From Tricholoma matsutake (Eukaryota > Basidiomycota > Agaricomycetes > Agaricales > Tricholomataceae), in assembly GCA_026075535.2 (NCBI GenBank), contig AP026543.1, positions 7,998,001 to 8,062,000 on the forward strand: DNA of 64,000 nucleotides, written 5' to 3'. A program made the translations under genes and the position numbers. Below are positions 21,052-32,318 of this stretch, piece by piece; positions within the stretch are counted from its first letter, which is position 1; the number at the start of each line of letters is the position of its first letter. Below the pieces are notes generated by a model. The model ran no database searches. It was not told where the DNA came from and saw only the letters and a list, made by a program, of their open reading frames with translations.

Positions 21052-24000
21052 ATGGCTTCCACATCTGATGATCCTGGTGTTATATCTGAAGATGAACCTG
21101 AAATAGTGCAGACTGCCAATGAAACTGTCAATGCAATGATTCAAGACACTATTGCTGAGGTTCCGTCAGGTCAGCTATGCCTACTCAAGATATCTGTATA
21201 TAACACATGATTTCATTGTACAGCTGCAAAGTGGTTTGCTAGCAATCCTGAGCTACTAGTGAAGAAACTTAGGCAAAAGCAGGCCAGGGAACGAGCAACA
21301 AAAAAGAAAGCTGGCAACACATCGGAAAAGAGGAAGAGGAAGGACAGTGATGTTGATGCAAATGTAGAGGATGAAGAGTCAGCTCTGAAGCCACCCAAAA
21401 AGCACGTGAAGAAACACAAGGCCAGCATTGACACCGATAATGAGGATGATGACAAACCACCATTCACAATCTCGGCATATATCCATGTTCTCTGCCAGAA
21501 TCTTCCCACTGCTCCATCTAAAACCTGTGGAAAGAAACCTAGCGATGAATATATTCAGTGTGGACCTCTTCAATTTCAAAGCACTGACTCTTACAATGAC
21601 TTTCTTCAATCTGTTGCTATGACACTTCCATGTCCAGGTCCAGAACATATTGCTGCCTCGAAGATTACTTGGAAACCACAGAAGCCTATGAAAGCAGAGG
21701 CGCTATTGCTGGGTGGTGCTCTTGGGTTTTCTATCATGATTGATGAACTTGATGGCAAGGCTTCACACGTTGATAGGTTGTCTCCTCGGCTCAAAGGCCG
21801 ATTCACCATTTTGACCACATTCTAATCACATTGGATAACTCGCACGAGGTCCCAGAAGCAGCACGACCACTCCTGACCAAGCCTACCGAGTGCAAGCATC
21901 GTATCGAATGCGATCGAACATCATCAAGCATTGTCGAACGCAGTTGAGCATTGTCGAGCATCATATTGAACGCGATTGAACAGCGCGAGCATCGTGTCGA
22001 ATGCGATCGAACATTGTTGAACGTGATCGAACATCGTCGAACATCGAAAGTCAACATCGGACACTATATCACTATTCCAATGGTCATCGCACACATGCCA
22101 GACATATCCCCTACCATTGTTGAACAATATCGCACCAATATCAGGCCACAAACAAAGTCAGAAGAATCTTCGAAAATCTTCGAAAAACATCAAACCTCGA
22201 AAAACATCGTTGGACACAGTATTTCCTATTCAAATGATCTTCGGACGCATGCTGGACACAGTATTCCCTATTTGAATGATCTTTGGACGCATGCTGGACA
22301 CATGGGACACTATATTGAGTATATCGAACACATTTTGACTGCATGTGCACACATACAATCCACTCAAAGCAGTTTCCAATCTTCTATTCAATTTACAACA
22401 AGGACAGTCTGGTTTTAGCTATTCTTTCTTATTATTTCTTCATTATGTGTTATATTCACCCTTTCTAGGCTCGCTTTATTGTTCTGATATACTTATATTG
22501 TCTTTTGCCTCGAGTTTTCCACATGTTTGCCTCATGTTCTCTAGCCTTTTTAGGTACTTTCTTTATTTTATATAAAAAGATGTACTAGATACAAAGAAAA
22601 ACAAGAAAGTCGTCATCTTCCTCCCAGATCACAGTGATTTGAGAGTACAGTTTAGTCTTATTCAGTCTGAAGTTTGGTGTTTTACCCTAAACTTCCTCAA
22701 AATTCCTCAAAATTCCTCGCATTACGCTATTTTCACTCTCGCTTCCCTCGATTAGCCTTTTCATCACTTCTACTACTCGTCTAGTCCCCCAATCTTGCAT
22801 CCGAACATATCTGCGCACTTGAAATTCCTTGAAACCTCTTTGAAAAATATTGTGACATCTCGAAAAGTATTGCGACATCTCGAAAATCATCGCAAAGTCT
22901 CGCAAATCATTGCAACCCCTCGAAAATCATCGCAAAGTCTCAAAACACATTCTTTTAGCCTTGAACTGCTTTGACAAGCAGTTGTTTTATGACTATTTGA
23001 TGGTCGGTCTGACAGGTGACATCTAGAGGGCCTTGCAACCTTCCTCTGACTCGTGTTATACCATCTGAAGCCATTTTGTGGGTTTTGTTTGGGTTTCTGG
23101 GTTGAGTATCATCAGCGTTATCACCCTCACCATGCCACCTCCCACAAAGCTGGTTGACGAGATTCTGGTACATATATTTACTTAGATATTGGAATGTCAA
23201 TTCATTCGCTGACTTTTTGAGGTAGTTCTGGGGTACTGGTGAAATTTCAACCTCACGAGTTGGCACAAAATTCCCATATGACGAGTTAGAACTCCAGTAG
23301 ATGACTGATTCTATTGCTCAGCAACGTGTGAGTTTGACACCATTTGGATACAATCAACCTGGACACAATCTAACAGGCTGCTGACAGGTAACATTTGACA
23401 AAGCAGTTGGTCCCAAGTGCTTTGAGCTTGAAGAAAAGTACCCTGAGGATAATGATCCCTTGTTTCCTGGAAAGCGCATCTACACCAACAGCAAAACTGG
23501 GTTCCAGTTTGAGTTGAATACTGGAAGAATTATGGTATGGGCCTCCCACCTTGTAAGTGCTCATTTCTGTTTCTGTTTCGGAATGATGCATGTATACCCA
23601 GGGTCATGGGACTGCAACCCTTGACAAGTCACCTGCTACCCCTCTTTTTAATTTCTCTCAATGCATCAAGACCAGACCTACTCCCTCTCCACCCGCCGTT
23701 GTACCAGCCTCTGTTCTGCCTCCTATTGCTCCAGTTGCCCCTGTTCCTCACACCTCAATTGCACCTATGCCCTCAATCACTGAATTGCTCTTGCTTCAAC
23801 TTTTTCAGAACCAACAAATGGCTGCACATGCTTCACTTCTTGCAACACCTCATCAGCACGCACTACTTGCAGTTCCAGCCTCCATCTCTGCTCCGCCTCT
23901 TGCTTCTCTCCCTCCTTCTCTGACAAGGCACTGACATGTGTCTCTGGATGAGTTCTGTACTATGAGATCTCCAAGGCTGACCGTGGCCATTTACAAAAAT

Positions 24001-24155
24001 TAGATTTCCAGCCTGGTGATCCAATCAAAAAGCTTGAACGTGCAGAGTGGCATGATGAAGGTGGATTTCAGCATTTGGGGTGGGATCGGATGTTGAGCAA
24101 GAATTGCAAGTTCCTTTGAGATATGCATGCCAGGACTGTTTGGATGGCAACCTAG
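21052..24155 (+). pseudogene. Accessory gene of the Tc1-like element, unknown function
   Basis: Starts MASTSDDPGVISEDEPE (ATG 21052), with an intron at 21170-21223 joining VPS-AAKWFASNPEL. A Lys/Arg-rich, NLS-like region follows (KRKRKDSDVD, PPKKHVKKHK), then SDEYIQCGPLQFQSTDSY, CPGPEHIAASKITWKPQKP and SIMIDELDGKASH. The coding signal is lost at about 21780 and resumes at about 23392 with FDKAVGPKCFELEEKYP, DNDPLFPGKRIYT and KTGFQFEL, a second intron (23553-23601), a Pro-rich stretch, then SLDEFCTYYEISKADRG and WHDEGGFQHLGWDRML. The last part resembles a small helical (SAM-like) fold, by pattern only. TGA stops at about 23933 and 24118 sit where CGA would keep the frame. I recognise the arrangement from repeat-associated Agaricomycete proteins but know no function. 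Confidence 0.6.
21826..23380. other. Insert or diverged segment, TCGA-rich, interrupting the accessory gene
   Basis: Bases 21900-22060 are dense in imperfect ATCGAAC/GCATTGTCGA units, unlike the CpG-poor surroundings. 22150-22330 repeats a GGACAC(A)GTATT(C)CC module, and 22690-22940 repeats TCGAAAATCATCGCAAAGTC-like units. A minus-strand ORF (22955-23266) has no recognised family. I could not find clean inverted ends or a target duplication. Confidence 0.45.
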
Positions 24156-24394
24156 TACGTTCTCATGTAATTGCCAAGATGTTCTTCATGTGTTCTTTCC
24201 ACATGTAATCAACAGACATGTAATAAGTAGTACAATTTGCAGCAACTTCATTCACCAAACAATATAACCTGCATGCTCAAACCAAGCTGTCGCCATCTCT
24301 GCTGTAATGCATCCACATGCCTCCAGCAACATGAGTATGGGATCTTCAGCCCTGTGCATTATGGTGCCATGGCGATGAAGATGGGCCTTCCCTG

Positions 24395-25339
24395 TCAACT
24401 GACTGTCAGAACTATATAATTGTGAGGTAATTTGATGAACATACAAGTGCTGAATGACTCTTCTATTGGGCTGAGATCAGGCAAGTATGGAGGAAGATAC
24501 AAGAGCATGATGCCAGCATCATTGAGTATTTCTTGTAGTGTATCAGTATGGTGGATTCGACAGTTATCTAATATCAGAATGCTTTGGACATCAGGGAATG
24601 TGTTCATCTGTGGAAGCTGAGAAGTCAGATCAGTAGCTATATGCAGCGGCATGAAGAGAACTACTGTAATACTAACAACCTCCTCGACAATGAAGTCAAA
24701 GAACCCAAAAGAGTCAAATGATCCAGGTTGTACTCGCGTTGCAATATAGCCAGTGGTACTCATAGCAGCAACAAGAGAGTAACACTCACCGCAAACAAAA
24801 GGTTTGACAAAATGTGGAGCCTGTCCAATAGGTGCACACCCATAGTGTTGTGCAACATCATGCTCATTCTTGCTGGACTCATCAATCACCACAAACTCAG
24901 ATCCAGTGCCTGAGAATTTGGTCTGAACTGCATGGAGAAAGTTGGTCCTTGTTTCTACATCTCTCTCACATGCAATCTTGTGTAATAACTTTCTTGTCAA
25001 TCCTGCCTTCTCCAAATTTTCTTGAAGAGCCAAGATTGAGATTGGAATGTCATGATGGATCACCAAAAACCATTGAAGCTCATCAATATATGTGTCTGGG
25101 TGGTTTTCATAGAGTTCTTTGACAGCCATGAGTACAGCCAGAGTGATGAGGCGAGGCTGGCCAGTGAGGGGTGAAAGAGGTTTGGTCATAGTTCTGAACT
25201 CATCAAAGATGTGTACCCATTGATAAAGGCTGGCTTGAGAAACACAGAGAGCATAGCAGATATCAGAATGATGCCATCCAGCTTTCCAAAGTTTGAGTGT
25301 GCAATCCTTGAGGTCAGCACTGATATGACGATTGCCCAT
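24395..25339 (-). CDS. Tc1-like transposase, DD34E, about 314 aa
   Basis: Cut-and-paste transposase of the IS630/Tc1/mariner superfamily. The N-terminus holds an HTH region (ISADLKDCTLKLWKAGW, ICYALCVSQASLYQWV). The catalytic core shows the first Asp in FVVIDESSKNEHDV (about residue 150), the second in ILILDNCRIHH (about 257) and Glu in LPPYLPDLSPIEESF (34 residues between the second Asp and the Glu), the DD34E spacing of Tc1-like enzymes. The ORF has no internal stop over 314 codons, although the C-terminus after SPIEESF is short and off-pattern (relatives continue with a helix), so a late frameshift is possible. Start chosen at ATG 25339 (MGNRHISADLK), just inside the right inverted repeat. 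Confidence 0.88.
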   Translation of the reverse strand: MGNRHISADLKDCTLKLWKAGWHHSDICYALCVSQASLYQWVHIFDEFRTMTKPLSPLTGQPRLITLAVLMAVKELYENHPDTYIDELQWFLVIHHDIPISILALQENLEKAGLTRKLLHKIACERDVETRTNFLHAVQTKFSGTGSEFVVIDESSKNEHDVAQHYGCAPIGQAPHFVKPFVCGECYSLVAAMSTTGYIATRVQPGSFDSFGFFDFIVEEVVSITVVLFMPLHIATDLTSQLPQMNTFPDVQSILILDNCRIHHTDTLQEILNDAGIMLLYLPPYLPDLSPIEESFSTCMFIKLPHNYIVLTVS

Positions 25340-25447
25340 GGTTTCAATAGTGATGATGGTTCTAAAAAAGGAAATTGACTACTTTCACATGTGAAAAAAA
25401 AAATGAAAAAAAATCCATGATTCTCATTAGTTTCTGGAAGGACTGTA

Positions 25448-26061
25448 ATAAATATGGTTTTAACATGATATTTAACCACTCACATATAGGATTTGTAACA
25501 AAAATTCTCCAATATCTGCAAAAATAAATTCAATAAATTTAGAATATAAAGTGATAAAACTCTTACCTGTAAATCCTGTAGGAACTGATGATAGATTAAA
25601 TGCAATCTGAGATTGATCTAAAAATGAATTTGAATAAGTATCAAAAAATCAGAAGAACATAAATTGCCATTATACACAACAACAAAAAAACCCAAAACCC
25701 CCCCCCCCCAAAAAAAAACAACAACCAGCAATTATGCAGAATAAAATGAATTGGCAGTGTCAAATGGGGGTAGGGAAGAGGTTCTCCACTGCTCAGTAGC
25801 AGAGAACCAACACCTGGCAATGATAAACAGAGAAGGCGATGAACAGTAATGGAGCAGGGGATAACAGTAAATAGAGAGAAAAATAAATAGAAAAGAAGAC
25901 AATAATAAAATGAAAGCAATTGAAATAAATAGAAACAAACAACAACAACAACACAAAGAAACAAAAAAAATACAATAACAACTTAAAGATTCTATAAAGC
26001 AAGGTACAGCAGAAGACATAGCAATGCCCAAATGGGGATGGTGTGGGAACAGTCCCAAAAG
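25448..26061. other. AT-rich flank with homopolymers
   Basis: Contains a short minus-strand exon-like end with splice donor near 25565, a run of ten or more C followed by A (about 25699-25718) and AAC/AAAT-rich DNA (25860-25985). The minus-strand ORFs here are low-complexity. Flanks the next Gypsy element. Confidence 0.4.
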
Positions 26062-26066
26062 ATGCC

Positions 26067-26468
26067 TGTTAGGAAACCACCCCATTACCTAATAAAATTT
26101 CATTTTTATTTTATTATGTCGAATTACGCTACATGATGCCAAATTATGCTACACTTTGATAGCATGAGAATTTTATTTTGCACACATCAAAATGTACGTG
26201 CATGTACGAGTGCGTCGGTAACAACAATGTACAATATATGTAACATAGTATATAAACCCTAAATATATGCCTAGGAGACCCCAGTTGTGTTCTCTTAGGT
26301 ATTCCACCTATGCTTTCGGTGTGAAAGGCCTTTGTCAACAAACTCACCTATTAATAACCGCTCGCATCAAAACCATCAATTCCCCCATCATGAGCACAGA
26401 TCCCGCCCCCTTCTTGTAGAGAGGACCCACACGCTCTTAGCTAGCAGATAGTGGGTGTTGCCCTAATA
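26067..26468 (+). repeat. 5' LTR of the 26 kb Gypsy element
   Basis: 402 bp. Contains a TATATAAACC box-like motif near 26251 followed by CTAAATATATGCC, a plausible core promoter. A handful of differences from the 3' LTR, mostly C/T. Confidence 0.93.
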
Positions 26469-26965
26469 GAAGAACACAACTTCCCATATCAGTGCGCCTT
26501 CTCTTACTTGCGCATATGTCATTGTTTCACCATGCCACATCCGATTACTCATCCTTTCTGCATGAGCCAGAAGTACTTGTACATACATAATCTACCTTTT
26601 CTTTCATAAGCCGATGGCAGGCCTCGCCTTACATTGCGACTGCCAGTGATCAAGAGGCAGTGCTCATCATTAGGACAGCTGCAACCAGACAACCAATTGG
26701 ATCTGGTTTGGTTACAATTTACATCACTCTATTCAGACGACTATTTTAGTTACAAGCTGAATTCAGTGTTATCTCCGAGATCAGGCACTGTTGGAAGGGT
26801 TATTGATCCGAAGTGTCAAATTAGGCGCCTGACAAACGACAAACAATTGACAAACAATTGACAAACAATTGATGAACCATCACGTGACCCATAAACGTTT
26901 GGAGAGGTCTCAAAGAACCAATCTTGAATTTGTCGAAGAAGTGATTCATCACAGATTCTACAATT

Positions 26966-28063
26966 ATGTCCGAACCTTCAACTTCTAATCCCAGCCCTAA
27001 TCCTGTTCCCATACCAGCACTAGAGGCAAAAATTGATGTGCTTACAGTGCAAATGTCCCAATTAGTGTCAGTGTTGGCAGCATCACAGCCCAGACAAGCA
27101 GAAGTACAGCCAGAGACAACAGGAGAAAGAGATGATGAGATGGAGGAGATGGTGGAGTGGATATCACAGGAGGATGAGACGGTGGAGAAATCCAGAAATG
27201 GAAAAGCGTGCTTACCTAAGTACGTGCCCCCACAAATCTTTGATGGTACCATGGAGAATACAAAATCCTTCATTAGCTCTATAGTATTGTACATCCATGG
27301 GAGGAAGCCAGAGTTTCGTACAGCTGAGTCTAGGATTATGTTTGCTCTCTCATACATTCAGGGGGGGAAAGCACAGTTCTGGAGAAATGAGGCTATTAAT
27401 CAAATTGCCGTGGGAAATAAACCATTTGCAACCTTCAAGGAATTTCTGGAGAGATTGGAGGCACAGTTTGGAGACCCTAATCCAAAGGCGACAGCTAATG
27501 CTAAATTAAAGACCATGTGCCAAGGTTCCCTAACGGCGGATGAATTTATTTTGCAGTTCAAAGCAGAAGCTTTGCAAACGGACATGGGAGAAGCCACATT
27601 GGTAGAGTTTTTGAAAGCAGGATTAAATCCCTCTTTATTCAAGTCTATCTACCAACTACCTTCTATGCCAGAGAAGTTGGACGAGTGGTATAACTGGGCA
27701 ATGCGCCTTGACCGGCAATATTGGCAGGAACAGGCGGAGTCAAAGTTGATGTACAGAAGTAGTAAATTTGGAAAGTCATCAGGAGGAAAGTCCGAGAAAG
27801 GAAAGGCGCCTCAGGCACAAGCTCCAAGGGCACAGCCACTGGCCATGGCAGTGACACCTATAGTTACGGAGTCAGCAGCACCAGCAGAGGCAATGGAGGT
27901 TGATCAAGCAGGGAGACGAGCCCCACTTAAATGTTTTAACTGTGGGCAGTTAGGACACATTTCTAGGAATTGTAGGCAGAAAAGAAAGATTAGGGAAGCT
28001 ACAATTGAGGAAGTGAAGCCGGAGGAAGGCAAGCAGAAGAATTTTGTGGAAGAGTCCCAGTGA
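26966..28063 (+). CDS. Gypsy gag, 365 aa, with CCHC knuckle
   Basis: Nucleocapsid/capsid protein. The Ser/Pro-rich N-terminus is followed by a short coiled-coil-like stretch (EAKIDVLTVQMSQLVSVLA), the capsid domain (PPQIFDGTMENTKSFI, SYIQGGKAQFWRNEA, FKEFLERLEAQFGDPN, ADEFILQFKAEALQT) and the RNA-binding knuckle CFNCGQLGHISRNC near residue 326. No internal stop. It ends CAGTGA, where the pol frame begins overlapping at GTGAAG; in the related intact element the same junction is ATGA, so this copy probably lost its pol ATG by A-to-G. Confidence 0.93.
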   Translation: MSEPSTSNPSPNPVPIPALEAKIDVLTVQMSQLVSVLAASQPRQAEVQPETTGERDDEMEEMVEWISQEDETVEKSRNGKACLPKYVPPQIFDGTMENTKSFISSIVLYIHGRKPEFRTAESRIMFALSYIQGGKAQFWRNEAINQIAVGNKPFATFKEFLERLEAQFGDPNPKATANAKLKTMCQGSLTADEFILQFKAEALQTDMGEATLVEFLKAGLNPSLFKSIYQLPSMPEKLDEWYNWAMRLDRQYWQEQAESKLMYRSSKFGKSSGGKSEKGKAPQAQAPRAQPLAMAVTPIVTESAAPAEAMEVDQAGRRAPLKCFNCGQLGHISRNCRQKRKIREATIEEVKPEEGKQKNFVEESQ

Positions 28064-31000
28064 AGGTTTCCCCATTGGTGACCCAGAATCGTTACAATGT
28101 ATTAGTATCCGAGGAAACCCAGAGCAAATCAGAAAAGGAAATCAAGGAGGAGTACAACCATTCTGAATCATGTGATGAAAAGGAGTACAACTGTTGTCAA
28201 TCACATGACAAAGAAAATTGTCATGTGTCATTTCCGAAAACCCCTAAATTCTTTATTTGCTCTGTGTGAATAGAACCTGAAATCACCTTGACTGTGGGAC
28301 TGAAGACAGTGGACACGCATGCAGCTATTGATGTGGAAGCGTTGCTTGATAGTGGTGCTACAGGATTATTTATTAATTGGTCCTTAATTACCAGAAACAG
28401 TATTAACACATGCAAGCTGGCACAACCTATAATGGTGTACAATATTGATGGAACAGTCAATCGTGGAGGAACTATCAAGGAGGAGGTGACTATGGTACTA
28501 AGGTATCAGGAGCATCAGGAGCGAGCCGTATTCAAAGTGTGCAATCTTGGGAAAACCAATCTAATAATAGGATGTCCATGGTTACAGAAGCATAACCCCA
28601 AAGTTGATTGGAAAACTGGGAAAGTACAAATGACTCGTTGTCCTAAGGAATGTAATGTGTATGGGAGGAAGATGAAGAAGGAAAAAAGGAAAAAGAAAGA
28701 GAAAGAACGTCCGAGAAAGTATTATGGAGGAAGTAGAGGATGAGGAAATGCCAAATGAGGAAGTTCCGGTCATGATTGAGAAAGAAGAGCAGAAGCAAAC
28801 CTTTAGAGCAATTCGTGGAGGACAGTTGTGGGACAAGAATATCGTGAAGGTGGAGAAGCCAGTGGAGGAATGGGTGCCAAAAGTGTATCATGAATATCTG
28901 TCAGTGTTCCAGAAGAAGGAGTCTGAGCAAATGCCAGTGTGGAAGCCATGGGATCATGTGATCGAGATGAAGCCAGGGTTTGTGCCGAAGAAGTCGAAGG
29001 TATATCCATTATCTCCGATGGAACAAGAAGAAGTGGATGCATTCCTGAAGGAGCAATTGCACAAAGGATACATACGACCTTCAAAATCACTGCAGACATC
29101 ACCAATATTCTTTGTGCCAAAGAAAGACCAAAGGAAGAGGATGTGTACAGATTATAGGTATCTGAATGAGTGGACAGTGAAGAATGCATACCCCCGGCCG
29201 TTGATCTCAGAAATAATTGACAAGGTGGGAAAAGCCAAAGTCTTTACAAAATTGGATTTACAATGGGGATACAACAATGTATGAATAAAGAAAGGAGATG
29301 AGTGGAAGGCCACATTTGCCATGCGTCAAGGATCCTTCGAGCCGCTTGTCATGTTTTTTGGGATGACTAATAGTCCCCCAACCTTTCAAAATATGATGAA
29401 CGACATTTTCAAGGACGTAATAGACAAAGGCATGGTAATAATATTTATTGACGACATTTTGATATTCACGGAGGATGAAGAAAATCATGAGGCGATAGTG
29501 CAGGAGGTGCTATGGAGGTTAGCGGAGAATGATCTATTTTTGAAACTGGAGAAGTGTGTGTTTGGGGCAAGCAAGATTGAGTTCCTAGGATTATTGATCG
29601 GCCCTGACGGGATGAAAATGGATCTGATCAAGGTACAGGCGATCACAGATTGGCCTGCACCCACCCATGTCAAGGAGGTTCAAGCCTTCTTGGGACTCAC
29701 AAATTATTATTGTCGCTTTGTGCACAATTTTCTAAAATTGCCACACCCTTACATAACCTTACGCGAAAGGGAGTAGTGTGGAGGTGGGGAGAGCAGCAGC
29801 AGACAGCGTTTGAGGAGTTGAAGAGGAAGTTTGTGGAGGGACCAATATTAGCCCCAGTGGATTTCACACGCCCTTTACGAGTGGAATCCGATGCATCCGA
29901 CTTTGCTACTGGAGCAGTATTATCAATGCTGTGCGAAGATGACAAGTGGCATCCTTGTGCATATTTGTCCTGAGGGTTGAATGATGTGGAGAGGAATTAT
30001 GATGTGCATGACAAAGAGATGTTGGGGATAATACAAGCATTGGAGGCGTGGAGGCATTATTTGGAGGGATGTATGCATCAGATTGAGATCTGGATGGATC
30101 ATCAAAATCTGCAATACTTCATGTCCGCTAAAAAGCTTAATCGCTGGCAAGCGCATTGGGCACTATTCCTATTGCATTCACTTGGTCCACAAAGTGGGAA
30201 GCTTAATGAGGAAAGCAGATGCATTATCCAGACGTATTGATCATAAAAGGGGGGTGGAGGAGGACAATAAGAATGTTACCTTACTCAAACCCAAATACTT
30301 TTGCATTTGCGCTATGTGTCAAGGGCATCTATTAATAGATAGCTTGGAAATGGAAATGTTGTCTAAAATTAGACAATGTTCGGAAATGGATGATGAAGTA
30401 GTGGAAGCCGTGAAAGCTCTGAAGGGAGAGAAGAAAGGTAATATCAAAGGAGATGAATGGGCTGAGGAACAAGGGTTGGTGTTGTTTTGAGGAAAAGTGT
30501 ATGTACTGAAGGATCAGGATTTGCAAAGGGAGATCGTCCGGATACATCATAATACGCCAACTGCCAGACATCCAGGAAGATGGAAGATGTTGGAATTAGT
30601 AATGAGAAATTATTGGTGGCCCGGAATTTCAAAGTATGTGTTGGGGTATGTGGATGGATGTGATACATGCATGAGGGGGAAGAAATTTCCAGAAAAACCT
30701 GCAGGAAAATTAATGCCGAACCCTATACCTAAAGCGCCGTGGTGAGATATATCTGTGGATTTTATTACCGGTTTACCTGAGGCTCAAGGGTACGATGCAA
30801 TATTCGTAGTATGCGACTGCTTTACAAAGGAGGTCCATATTATTCCTACTACTACAGAAACCTCATCATTGGGCTTGGCGCACCTCTATCTAAATCAGGT
30901 ATGGCGGTTACATGGGTTACCCGATACCGTTATCTCTGATTGTGGACCACAATTTGCTTCTGCATTTATGCGAGAGCTGAACAACATATTGGGGATTCAA

Positions 31001-31900
31001 ACTAAACTATCTACGGCATATCACCCACAGACTGATGGGCAGACAGAGAGAATGAACCAGGAGTTGGAGCAGTACCTACGTATGTTTGTCAACTACTGAC
31101 AAACTGACTGGCCCGAATGGCTGGCAATTGCTGAATTTTCCCACAATAACAAATTCCATTTGGCTACTCATATGTCACCCTTTTTTGTGAATTATGGATA
31201 TCATCCTCGCATGGGAGTAGAACCCAGAAGGGAAGTCAAAGTACAGTTGGTAGAACACTTTGTATCTAAGATGCAAAAGGTACAAGAGGAAGCAGAGGCA
31301 GCATTGAAGAAAGCATGTGATGACATGATGCGACATGCAGATCGTACTTGAGCACACACTCCAGAGTACAAAGTTGGTGACTTGGTGTGGCTAAGTACCA
31401 AGGACCTAAATATTCCACAACCTTCAAGGAAACTTATGGAGAAACAAGTTGGCCCATATGCGATCTCTAAAGTAATCTCACCTAATGCAGTAGTGCTAAA
31501 ATTACCCTGATCATTCAAGATTGATCCCGAGATTAACGTATCCCGTCTACGCCCTTACTGCCCACCCACTATTCCTGGCCAACAAACTACTCCGCAACCT
31601 CCGATAATAGTAGAAGGTGCTCCAGAATACATAGTTGAAGAAATTCTAGACTCACATCTTTGACGGAACAAATTGGAGTTCTTAATAAAGCGGAAAAACT
31701 ATACCAATGAAAATAATTTGTGGGAACCCAAAGAGAATTGTAAGTGAGCACGTAACACAATTGCCCAATTCTTTAAACGTAATCCGAATGCTCCGTGTCG
31801 CATTGCGAGAATGGTGTATAAGGGGATGAAATTCTGGCCTTACCAAAATTTCACAGAGGGGACAGACATAATATTTTCTCACCTGGAAGTCGAGGCATAA
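28060..31900 (+). pseudogene. Gypsy pol of the 26 kb element (protease to chromodomain), broken
   Basis: Recognisable in order: protease ALLDSGATGLFI (about 28340); RT entry KVYPLSPMEQEEVDAF, FVPKKD, CTDYRYLNEWT, KLDLQWGYNNV; RT active site IIFIDDILIF (29440-29470; FIDD variant of YxDD); RNase H VESDASDFATGAVLS and ERNYDVHDKEMLGII; integrase zinc finger from HHNTPTARHPGRW to CDTCMRG; catalytic VDFITGLPE, ISDCGPQFA and HPQTDGQTERMNQELEQY; and a chromodomain-like end PEYIVEEILDS...NNLWEPKENC. Breaks: TGA at about 29282, 29971, 30488, 30743, 31098, 31349, 31508 and 31661, all compatible with CGA (Arg) to TGA, plus frameshifts near 28720, 29735 and 30170. Confidence 0.93.
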
Positions 31901-31911
31901 AAGGGGGGTAA

Positions 31912-32313
31912 TGTTAGGAAACCACCCCATTACCTAATAAAATTTCATTTTTATTTTATTATGTCGAATTATGCTACATGATGCCAAATTATGCTACACT
32001 TTGATAGCATGAGAATTTTATTTTGCATGCATCAAAATGTACGTGCATGTATGAGTGCATCGGTAACAACAATGTACAATATATGTAACATAGTATATAA
32101 ACTCTAAATATATGCCTAGGGGACCCCAGTTGTGTTCTCTTAGGTATTCCACCTACGCTTTCGGTGTGAAAGGCCTTTGTCAACAAACTCACCTATTAAT
32201 AACTGCTCGCATCAAAACCATCAATTCCCCCATCACGAGTGTGGATCCCACCCCCTTCTTGTAGAGAGAACCCGCACAGTCTTAGCTAGCAGATAGTGGG
32301 TGTCACCCTAACA
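31912..32313 (+). repeat. 3' LTR of the 26 kb Gypsy element
   Basis: 402 bp, preceded by the polypurine tract and followed by ATGCC. Confidence 0.95.
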
Positions 32314-32318
32314 ATGCC

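Larger units (their letters stand above)
20909..25445 (-). mobile_element. Tc1-like DD34E transposon with a second internal gene
   Basis: Inverted ends start CAG(C/T)CCTTC(T/C)(G/A)GAAACTAATG and pair over about 85 bp (20909-20993 against 25365-25445), differing mostly by C/T. Each is flanked by TA (20907-20908 and 25446-25447), the Tc1/mariner target duplication. Inside, a minus-strand transposase (24395-25339) abuts the right end, and a plus-strand unrelated gene (21052-24155) abuts the left end, so the two are convergent. The internal gene is broken by a roughly 1.5 kb stretch (21826-23380). Confidence 0.85.
26067..32313 (+). mobile_element. Complete Gypsy (chromovirus-like) element, inactivated
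   Basis: 6,247 bp with 402-bp LTRs (26067-26468 and 31912-32313) that begin TGTTAGGAAACC and end CCCTAACA (left copy CCCTAATA, a C-to-T change). The target duplication is ATGCC (26062-26066 and 32314-32318). The polypurine tract AAAAGGGGGGTAA precedes the 3' LTR. Internal order is gag, protease, RT, RNase H, integrase, chromodomain. Gag is intact; pol carries many TGA stops. Confidence 0.95.

Noticed and set aside
25641..26085. Minus-strand ORFs rich in Phe, Leu and Cys
   Set aside because: Low-complexity translations of A-rich and C-run DNA with no conserved motif.
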